Source: CAZYPU01 sp049642705 (GTDB lineage Bacteria > Omnitrophota > Gorgyraeia > JABMRN01 > RBG-13-46-9). From it: 19,508 nt of DNA. Location of the stretch: the NCBI GenBank assembly GCA_049642705.1, contig JBARPB010000002.1, positions 1 through 19,508 on the forward strand. Reading direction: 5' to 3'. Positions 1 through 5,686 of the stretch are shown piece after piece. The notes under the pieces were generated by a model. The model searched no databases, was not told the origin of the DNA, and saw nothing but the letters and a program-made list of their open reading frames with translations. Each line of letters starts with the position of its first letter. Position 1 is the stretch's first letter. The position numbers and the translations under genes were made by a program.

Positions 1-33
1 TGCATAACGCAAAGTGCATAATGGAGGTGCGAA

Positions 34-1158
34 ATGGATAATCCATTTGTATATGGCAAAGAGGTTAGCGGCGAAAGTTTTTGCAATAGAAAAGAAGAAA
101 TATCGGAATTATTACGTGATATTGAAAACAGTCAAAATGTCCTAATTTTTTCACAAAGAAGATTTGGCAAAACTTCTTTAATTAAACAAGTAACCGAAAA
201 AGCGCGAAAAAAGGGAATAATCGATATATACGTAGATCTTTATCCTGTTCTATCCGAGGAAGATTTTGTTAGGCTTTATAGCGAAGCCATAGCAAATTCT
301 ATATTTGGTAAGATAAAAAAGAAATTAAAAGAAGCAGCAAAATTATTTAAGCAGATCAGGCCAAAGCTTAGCCTCGATCAAACAGGCCAGACCTCCTACA
401 GCGTTGATATTGATAAATCCGAAATGCTGCCTTCTTTAAAAGATGCCCTAGAAAGTGTCAAGCGGTATGCCGATGGCAAAAAAAAGAAGATGGTAGTTGT
501 ATTTGATGAATTCCAACAAGTAGGGCAATTAGAAACAGACAGAATTGTAAAGACAATACGTTCGATATCTCAAAAACATAGAAATATTTCTTATATATAC
601 ATGGGTAGCAAAAAACATCTTATTATCGATATGTTTAATAATCCTAATAAGCCTTTTTATAGAAGTGCAAAACCATTTCCGCTTAACAAAATCAAAAGTA
701 AAGAATTGATTCAGTTTGTTCATAATAAATTTAAGAATAGTAATAAACAAATATCAAAAAACCTAGTTAACAGGATTATTGAAACAAGCGAATCGCATCC
801 TTATTATGTTCAATATCTATGTCACATTATTTGGGAAATAACAAATGGCAAAAAAATCGTAAACGAGAACGATCTCAAAGACAGTTTAAAACGATTATTG
901 GAAAGAGAATCCTCAACTTATGAAGCCACAATGAATCTTTTAACAACAAGGCAAAAGCAAGCATTAGTAGCTATAGCAAAAATAATACCAGGCGAAAAGA
1001 TCTTTTCTTCAGCATTTGTAGAAAAACACAACCTCGGATCTGCATCTACATTACAACGTACAGTCCAAAGTCTTATAGATAAAGATTTGATAGATAAGGA
1101 AAAAGATTTGTGTACTGTAATAGATGTCTTTTTCAAAAAATGGCTAGCGGGCCTTTAA
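34..1158 (+). CDS. P-loop ATPase of the archaeal ATPase_2 type with C-terminal winged helix
   Basis: This 374-residue protein looks like a stand-alone AAA-like ATPase of the ATPase_2 family (Pfam PF01637 type). The phosphate-binding loop at residues 39-49 reads FSQRRFGKTSL. The GKTS core and the Arg pair typical of this family are present, but the leading glycine of a textbook Walker A motif is missing. Walker B is VVVFDEF, with D158 and E159. A sensor-like YIYMGS lies near residues 187-192. The last 100 residues resemble the DNA-binding winged helix usual in this family. The start at 34 is supported by GGAGGTG at 23-29. Base composition is strikingly low in GC: about 27% in 121-180 and 23% in 541-600 by hand count, against about 62% in 6961-7020. 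With the tRNA fragment just downstream, this suggests horizontal transfer. No signal peptide or membrane segment is visible. Function beyond ATP binding is unknown; members of this family often occur on mobile or defence-related DNA. Confidence 0.8.
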   Translation: MDNPFVYGKEVSGESFCNRKEEISELLRDIENSQNVLIFSQRRFGKTSLIKQVTEKARKKGIIDIYVDLYPVLSEEDFVRLYSEAIANSIFGKIKKKLKEAAKLFKQIRPKLSLDQTGQTSYSVDIDKSEMLPSLKDALESVKRYADGKKKKMVVVFDEFQQVGQLETDRIVKTIRSISQKHRNISYIYMGSKKHLIIDMFNNPNKPFYRSAKPFPLNKIKSKELIQFVHNKFKNSNKQISKNLVNRIIETSESHPYYVQYLCHIIWEITNGKKIVNENDLKDSLKRLLERESSTYEATMNLLTTRQKQALVAIAKIIPGEKIFSSAFVEKHNLGSASTLQRTVQSLIDKDLIDKEKDLCTVIDVFFKKWLAGL

Positions 1159-1212
1159 GAAAGTTACAAAATGGGTAGCAAAATGAAGAATTTGCGCATA
1201 AAACCGACTACA

Positions 1213-1261
1213 TCAGATTCTCATTCTGAAGACCGGGGTTCAAATCCCCGTGGGGGTGCCA
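1213..1261 (+). tRNA. 3' fragment of tRNA-Glu (CUC), probable island boundary
   Basis: The segment folds as the 3' two-thirds of a tRNA. An anticodon stem TCAGA/TCTGA (1213-1217 and 1225-1229) closes the 7-nt loop TTCTCAT, with anticodon CTC at 1220-1222. Then come a 4-nt variable loop, a T stem CGGGG/CCCCG around TTCAAAT (1234-1250), the 3' acceptor strand TGGGGGT, discriminator G and an encoded CCA ending at 1261. The T-arm and acceptor sequence are typical of tRNA-Glu. The 5' acceptor strand (expected to be ACCCCCA-like) and a D arm are absent upstream, where the DNA is AT-rich and unlike the rest of the window. I read it as the duplicated 3' end left by integration of an element that lies to the left and includes the ATPase gene. 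A degraded tRNA gene is the alternative. Confidence 0.7.
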
Positions 1262-1332
1262 CACATAAAAATATAAAAAACCTTTCCCTATCTTTACGCA
1301 GGAAAGGTTTTTTACATTTTTATATGTGGTGC
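1256..1332 (+). terminator. Long hairpin with terminator features downstream of the tRNA fragment
   Basis: Arms 1256-1287 and 1301-1332 match at 28 of 32 positions, and two of the four differences are G-U pairs in RNA. The loop is 13 nt. The inner part is perfect: AAAAAACCTTTCC pairs with GGAAAGGTTTTTT, giving a stem followed by six T residues (1308-1313). That is a standard Rho-independent terminator shape. It would end a transcript of the intact tRNA, and the A tract on the other side could allow it to act on both strands. The outer arms reach back into the acceptor end of the tRNA fragment. Confidence 0.65.
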
Positions 1333-1371
1333 TGGACAACGTCGCCAAAGGCGACATTGCCCAGTACCACA
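1325..1371. repeat. Imperfect 22-bp inverted repeat (large hairpin)
   Basis: Arms 1325-1346 and 1350-1371 are separated by AAA and match at 19 of 22 positions; the three differences are transitions. The tip GTCGCC AAA GGCGAC is perfect. The first eight bases (TGTGGTGC) are also the outer arm of the preceding hairpin, so the two structures compete. The 9-mer GCCACACAT occurs at 1258-1266 and again at 1387-1395, flanking the pair of hairpins. It may be a dispersed palindromic element; no second copy lies in this window. Confidence 0.6.
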
Positions 1372-1412
1372 CAAACCGAGCGAAGGGCCACACATGCCGA
1401 GCCGCCTCAGGA

Positions 1413-1443
1413 TCAAATCTTCTTCGAAGATTTGACTTTTTGT
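1413..1443 (+). terminator. Compact Rho-independent terminator
   Basis: A perfect 10-bp stem TCAAATCTTC/GAAGATTTGA (1413-1422 and 1426-1435) with a TTC loop is followed by CTTTTTTG. It would insulate the downstream operon from read-through. The end of its second arm provides the TTGA of the -35 box of the next promoter. Confidence 0.6.
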
Positions 1444-1460
1444 TGATTTTATGGTAAACT
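1432..1460 (+). promoter_or_regulatory. Sigma-70-type promoter for the ROK/efflux operon
   Basis: TTGACT at 1432-1437 and TAAACT at 1455-1460 are separated by exactly 17 bases. A start site about seven bases after the -10 would fall near 1467, giving a leader of only about 15 nt before the ATG at 1482. No other promoter is visible before the genes that follow, so it probably serves all six. Confidence 0.6.
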
Positions 1461-1462
1461 TT

Positions 1463-1476
1463 CTAACAAAAGTTAG
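1463..1476. promoter_or_regulatory. Candidate operator palindrome near the predicted start site
   Basis: CTAACAAAAGTTAG is a perfect 5-bp inverted repeat with an AAAA centre. It sits directly between the -10 box and the start codon of the ROK regulator. ROK repressors of the XylR/NagC type bind AT-rich palindromes of this general kind, so it is a reasonable autorepression site. The symmetry does not extend further, which limits confidence. Confidence 0.4.
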
Positions 1477-1481
1477 TTTTT

Positions 1482-2600
1482 ATGAGAAAGAAAGCTTCAT
1501 TTACCGCACACCCTTCAAGCGAACGCCGGAAGAAAAACCTGCTTTTTTTAAATTTAATCAGAAATCGCAAGTCCACATCCCGCACTGAAATATCCAAGTT
1601 AACCGATACCAATATCGTTACAGTTTCCAATTATATCAATGGGTATTTAAAAAAAGGGCTCATACTGGAGACCGGATACGACGTATCAAGCGGGGGAAGA
1701 AGGCCTGAGCTCGTGGAGCTGAATAAAAAATGGGGATACGCAATAGGAATAGACATAGCCCCCGGCCGCATAAAGGGCATCCTCGTGGATTTTGGCATGG
1801 AGGTTCTGGCAAGCGAAACCATAAGCGGCTATGAGAAAGAAAAACTGAAGGCCTCTATAGGGGAAGTGGTGAGGGGGCTTCTTGAGGGTTCGAAAACAGA
1901 TAAGGCCCTTGTAAAGAAAATAGGAATAGCAGCGGCTTCGGGTGATATCGCAGAAGATTCCGGAAAGATTAAAGACGAAATAGAAAAGGAACCGGGAATC
2001 CCTGTTTTATCCGGAAGCGCTGCCCTGTGCGCGGCCTTCGGGGAAAGGGGTTTAAATCCGGAAGCAAGCGAGGCTTCAAAAATTTTATTTATTTACACAA
2101 GCCTCGGCGAAGGGATTTTTATTACAGAGGACGAATTTTACGAAGCGAATAATAAAGAAAGAAAATACGCCTACCTGAAGCCCTGGCCCCGGAGGCTCGG
2201 TATTGCAGAGGAGGCCAAGAAGGCGGTTAGCCAGGGCGTGGGTACGAAGATAGTTGATATGGCCGGGGGCGAGGCGGCAAACATCACCGCGGAAACGGTA
2301 GTAAACGCCGCCCAAGAGCGCGACGAAATCGCCAGCGACCTTTTGAAGACAGCCGGGACAAACTTGAGCGTCCGCGTGGCGTATTTGATGAATCTATTTG
2401 AACCCGAAGTTGTTATTATAGGAGGGGGCGCGGAGAAGGCAAAGGATTTCTTTCTTAACCCCCTCGTAGCGAACGTGAAGAAACTCGTGTTGCGAAGCGC
2501 GTTAGGCAGGGCGAAGGTGGCGCCGGCTATTTTAGGGGAAGAGGCCCGCGTGAAAGGAAGTGCCTTCCTCGCGATAAGGGAAGCTTTTATAGAAACATAA
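1482..2600 (+). CDS. ROK-family transcriptional repressor with degenerate kinase site
   Basis: This 372-residue protein has an N-terminal winged helix-turn-helix at about residues 30-65 (STSRTEISKL, then TVSNYINGYLKKGL) and the wing motif GGRRPELVEL at 71-80. A ROK (Repressor, ORF, Kinase) domain follows, with an actin-like strand YAIGIDIAPG at 86-95 and the late motif FEPEVVIIGGG at 306-316. Two hallmarks are absent. The usual NDANxAAxGE segment reads SGSAALCAAFGE at 177-188, so the catalytic Asp is lost. The Cys-rich zinc motif near the middle is also missing. It should therefore be a sugar- or ligand-sensing repressor rather than a kinase. There is no clear ribosome-binding site before the ATG, which fits a very short leader. 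It is the first gene of the operon, ending 10 nt before the zinc-finger gene, and probably controls its own transcript. ROK control of an RND pump is unusual. Confidence 0.85.
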   Translation: MRKKASFTAHPSSERRKKNLLFLNLIRNRKSTSRTEISKLTDTNIVTVSNYINGYLKKGLILETGYDVSSGGRRPELVELNKKWGYAIGIDIAPGRIKGILVDFGMEVLASETISGYEKEKLKASIGEVVRGLLEGSKTDKALVKKIGIAAASGDIAEDSGKIKDEIEKEPGIPVLSGSAALCAAFGERGLNPEASEASKILFIYTSLGEGIFITEDEFYEANNKERKYAYLKPWPRRLGIAEEAKKAVSQGVGTKIVDMAGGEAANITAETVVNAAQERDEIASDLLKTAGTNLSVRVAYLMNLFEPEVVIIGGGAEKAKDFFLNPLVANVKKLVLRSALGRAKVAPAILGEEARVKGSAFLAIREAFIET

Positions 2601-2610
2601 GGGGTGTTTT

Positions 2611-2964
2611 ATGGTCGAGGAAAAAAAATGTCAAATATGCGGCAAACCGTTTATCCCGAACAAATACCGCCCGAACCAGGAAATTTGTTCGAGCGTGGAA
2701 TGCCAGTACCAGCGCCAGCTCGAAAATATGTCCCAGTGGCGCAAAAGAAACCCGAATTACTTTAAATACAAAGAGGCCGAGGACGCCTCCTGGAAGGAGA
2801 CGTGCAGGCACCGCTCCCTCGATTGGCGCAAAAAACACAAGGAATACCTGAAGCTCTACAGGGACGCTCATAAGGAAAGGCACCGCAATTACATGCGGGA
2901 ATACATGAAAGAATACAGGAAAAAGAAAAAATTAGAAAAAAACAATGAAACAGAAAAAATATAA
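2611..2964 (+). CDS. Small zinc-finger protein with basic helical tail
   Basis: This 117-residue protein is preceded by AAGGGGTG. Four N-terminal cysteines, C7-x2-C10-x15-C26-x4-C31 (CQICG and CSSVEC), form a likely treble-clef or zinc-ribbon site. The rest is very basic and aromatic, with repeated WRK and Y/E/K blocks (WRKRNPNYFK, then WRKKHKEYLKLYRDAH), which suggests helices that bind nucleic acid. It has no signal peptide. It resembles an unnamed family of small CxxC proteins with WRKxNPxYF motifs that I recall from other bacteria, but I cannot name a function. Its last 20 nt overlap the TolC gene, so expression is probably coupled to the efflux genes. It could be an auxiliary regulator. 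Confidence 0.7.
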   Translation: MVEEKKCQICGKPFIPNKYRPNQEICSSVECQYQRQLENMSQWRKRNPNYFKYKEAEDASWKETCRHRSLDWRKKHKEYLKLYRDAHKERHRNYMREYMKEYRKKKKLEKNNETEKI

Positions 2965-4402
2965 CAATAAACCAAAAACCCGCCTCTGGCGCTGCATAGC
3001 CCTTTCCCTGGTTTTTGCATTTGCCCTCGGTCTTACCCCCTTCTCCGGCGCGGAAAGCACCGAAGTGCCAAAGAGAAGCATGATGACACTCGAAGAATGC
3101 ATCCAGATCGCGCTGGATAACCACCTGCCGCTCAGGATAGCCGAAAAGCAGCTGAAACTCGCGAAATTCAGGCTGCTTGAGGCGCAGCGCAAGATCGGGC
3201 CTTCGTTCGCAACTAAACTTGAGACCTCTTCAGGTGAAGTGCAGGGCAGGAAATATACGGGTGCCAAGGTTACAGTCGAAGGAAAACAGCCCGTTTTTTA
3301 CGGCGGCGAGCTTGTTTTTTCCGTAGGGCAGGCGAAAACAAATTTAAAGATAGTCAGAAACGATTATGACAGGATCAAGAATGAGTTAATCCTGCAGGTG
3401 GAAAAGGCATATTATAGCGTGGATAAGGCAGGCAAGGCCCTGGGGATACAGGAGAAACTGCAAAGCAGGATTGCGGAGCTTTACAGCATGGTGAAATCCG
3501 GATACGAGGCAAATGTTATCGCGCAGATCGAATTTTTAGAAATAAGCTCCCAGCATAACCAGGCCGGTTTCCAGGTTTTGTCAGCTACCGAAGACTGCTC
3601 TATCGCAAATCTTCTTTTGCAGCAATCAATGAACGTAGATAGAGATGTGGAAATTGCCGGAACCGGAGAACCCAGAATAATCGAACTGGACCTGGAGAAT
3701 TGTTTCGGCCTCGCTTCTTTAAACAGACCGGAACTTAGGATAGGCCGACTTTCCCTGGAATATTTTGGTTACGAAAAGAAAATAATGCAGGCACGCGCGA
3801 CCTTTCCGCGGGTGGATTTCCTTGGCATGTACGGTAACATGAGGGAAGATTTTGTAAAAGGCGACCTGAGCGGAAAAGACCCACGGGGCCTTGGACCCGA
3901 ATATTATGTGGGAATGAAAGCAAGCTGGCCGTTCTGGGGGAGCACCGTAGGCTACTCCTCGACAAAGGAGACGTGGCAATCCGTTGTCAGCGCATACCAG
4001 GGGACAGAATCAGTGACCCATTCGATCACGTTTGACATATTGAACAAGATGGAAGACCTTTCGGGGCTCCAGGAAGCCGAGCTTGAATTAATGAGGGCGC
4101 TGGAAGAGGTAAACAGGAAAGAGCAGGAAATCACCCTCGAGGTGAAGGAGACATTTTTTAAATACAGGAAAGCGATTGTTTTGATGGGGGTCGCAGGGAG
4201 CAAAGTCGAATTCCAGACGAAGCAGGTAGAGATTCTGGAAATAAGGCGCCAGCTTGGCGAGGCGCAATACTCGGACGTAGCGGAAGAATTGATAAAACTG
4301 GCCGAAGAGAGATTTTCTTTCGTGCAGGCAATAGCAGATTATTTTATAGCCATCGCCTCCCTTAATAAGGCGATTGGGATCGAGAGATATTTTGAGATTT
4401 GA
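2945..4402 (+). CDS. TolC-family outer-membrane efflux channel
   Basis: This 485-residue protein starts with a signal peptide: a basic stretch, a hydrophobic core at about residues 16-33, and likely cleavage after A36 in FSGA. Two outer-membrane efflux (OEP) repeats follow. The first opens with MTLEECIQIALDN at 46-58. The second has the typical NRPELRIGRLSLEY near residues 259-272 and then an ATFPRVDFLGMYG strand. Long helical stretches with coiled-coil character separate the strands, as in TolC. It would form the trimeric channel through the outer membrane for the adaptor and RND pump encoded next. The signal peptide supports the start at 2945 rather than the internal ATGs near 3080. The ribosome-binding site is weak and the gene overlaps the previous one, so translational coupling is likely. 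The adaptor gene follows after 15 nt. Confidence 0.9.
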   Translation: MKQKKYNNKPKTRLWRCIALSLVFAFALGLTPFSGAESTEVPKRSMMTLEECIQIALDNHLPLRIAEKQLKLAKFRLLEAQRKIGPSFATKLETSSGEVQGRKYTGAKVTVEGKQPVFYGGELVFSVGQAKTNLKIVRNDYDRIKNELILQVEKAYYSVDKAGKALGIQEKLQSRIAELYSMVKSGYEANVIAQIEFLEISSQHNQAGFQVLSATEDCSIANLLLQQSMNVDRDVEIAGTGEPRIIELDLENCFGLASLNRPELRIGRLSLEYFGYEKKIMQARATFPRVDFLGMYGNMREDFVKGDLSGKDPRGLGPEYYVGMKASWPFWGSTVGYSSTKETWQSVVSAYQGTESVTHSITFDILNKMEDLSGLQEAELELMRALEEVNRKEQEITLEVKETFFKYRKAIVLMGVAGSKVEFQTKQVEILEIRRQLGEAQYSDVAEELIKLAEERFSFVQAIADYFIAIASLNKAIGIERYFEI

Positions 4403-4417
4403 AAATAGGAGAAAAAA

Positions 4418-5683
4418 ATGGAAAAAGTAGACCTGAAAAAACTAAAAGAAATGTTCAAGAAGATAAACATAGAAAACTTGAAAGCGTTGTCTAAAAAGGT
4501 CAACGCCGAGAACATCAAATCGCTTGCCGAAAAGGTAAAAAAAATAGATTTTAAAAAGATAGATTTAAAAAAATTAAAATTCAAGAAAAACTACATCCCC
4601 ATAATGATAGGGGTGCTCGTCGTGGGCATTATCCTGGCCCGCACCCTCGGCAATATCCAGAGGGCCATATTCAAGGGGCGGCCGGAAAAAGAAGTAAGCG
4701 AATTCGAAATTGTAGGCGAGGCCGTGCCCGTCAAGGTTTACAAGGTAAAAAGAATGAGCTTCAAAGATACGCTGCCGGTCATGGGCAACATCAAGGGCTT
4801 TAAGGAAATAGAGCTTAAATTCGAGACAAGCGGACTACTGGAAAGCTTCAATTTCGAAGAAGGGGAAAGAATACAGGAAGGCGATATCATGGCGAACCTG
4901 AACCAGAAGGATGCGCTGCTCAAACTTAAATACGCGGAGCTTGAGGTGGAAAAAACCAAAAAGCTCTACGAGGCCGGCGGAATAGACAAGATCAGGCTCG
5001 AGCAGTCCAAGCTGGAGTATGAGTCTGCGAGAAGCGATTTTGAAAAGACAAATATATACGCCGTCTCGGACGGCGTCCTCGGCAGCCGCGACGTGGACCC
5101 GGGTACGTATGTAACGCCGAATGAGAAGATCGGCGTATTTGTGGATATAAGCGAGGTGTATGCCGAGTTCAACGTAATAGAAAGAGACTCGCCGAAACTA
5201 AAATTAGGCCAGAAATCCGAGATCTTCGTAGACGCGTATCCCAATAAGGCCTTTAAGGGCACGGTGGATTCGATTTCGCCCATCGTGGAAGGCCGCACGA
5301 GGACCCAGAACATCAAAATAGAGTTAAAAAACCCGGGCATGGAACTTAAACCGGGCATGTTTGTGAGGGCATTAATTTCCACGTACGAGAACGACAACGC
5401 CCTTATCATTCCTACATCCGCCTTTAAGAAGAAGGACACCGATTACTTTGTCTATGTGGTGCATAAAGAGAAGGCCGCAGAGGAAGCCGAAGAGGGGAAA
5501 GAGGCCATCCTTGAAAAGGGCGTTGTGGAAGTGAAGAAGGTTGAAATAGAATACCTGACACAGGATGTGGCCGAAATCGCAAAAGGCCTGAAGGAAGGGG
5601 AACTCATCATTGTAGAGGCCTTCCAGGAGTTCAAGAATAACGAAAAGGTTGAGATAACCGAAGTCCAGGAGACGATATTCTAA
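4418..5683 (+). CDS. RND periplasmic adaptor (HlyD/MFP family) with cytoplasmic N-terminal extension
   Basis: This 421-residue membrane-fusion protein starts after AGGAG at 4407-4411. The domains in order are: a Lys-rich N-terminus (1-57); one transmembrane segment (about 59-78, starting YIPIMIGVLVVGII); a biotinyl-lipoyl half around 125-165 with the turn FEEGERIQEGDIMA; a short helical hairpin (165-210); the second lipoyl half (211-245, SDGVLGSRDVDPG); a beta-barrel (245-325); and a membrane-proximal domain (325-421). It links the RND pump in the inner membrane to the TolC channel. It has no lipobox, so it is anchored by its helix. The N-terminal segment is odd: it contains repeated LKKLK, NAENIKSL and FKKIDLKKL blocks predicted to lie in the cytoplasm, where most adaptors have only a few residues. 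RND1 begins 3 nt after the stop. Confidence 0.88.
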   Translation: MEKVDLKKLKEMFKKINIENLKALSKKVNAENIKSLAEKVKKIDFKKIDLKKLKFKKNYIPIMIGVLVVGIILARTLGNIQRAIFKGRPEKEVSEFEIVGEAVPVKVYKVKRMSFKDTLPVMGNIKGFKEIELKFETSGLLESFNFEEGERIQEGDIMANLNQKDALLKLKYAELEVEKTKKLYEAGGIDKIRLEQSKLEYESARSDFEKTNIYAVSDGVLGSRDVDPGTYVTPNEKIGVFVDISEVYAEFNVIERDSPKLKLGQKSEIFVDAYPNKAFKGTVDSISPIVEGRTRTQNIKIELKNPGMELKPGMFVRALISTYENDNALIIPTSAFKKKDTDYFVYVVHKEKAAEEAEEGKEAILEKGVVEVKKVEIEYLTQDVAEIAKGLKEGELIIVEAFQEFKNNEKVEITEVQETIF

Positions 5684-5686
5684 CCC

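Noticed and set aside
1171..1446. 91-codon + strand ORF over the tRNA fragment, and a 61-codon antisense ORF at 1208-1393
   Set aside because: Both are translations of the tRNA 3' end and the hairpins. They have no ribosome-binding site and contain the usual spurious peptides that tRNA regions give.
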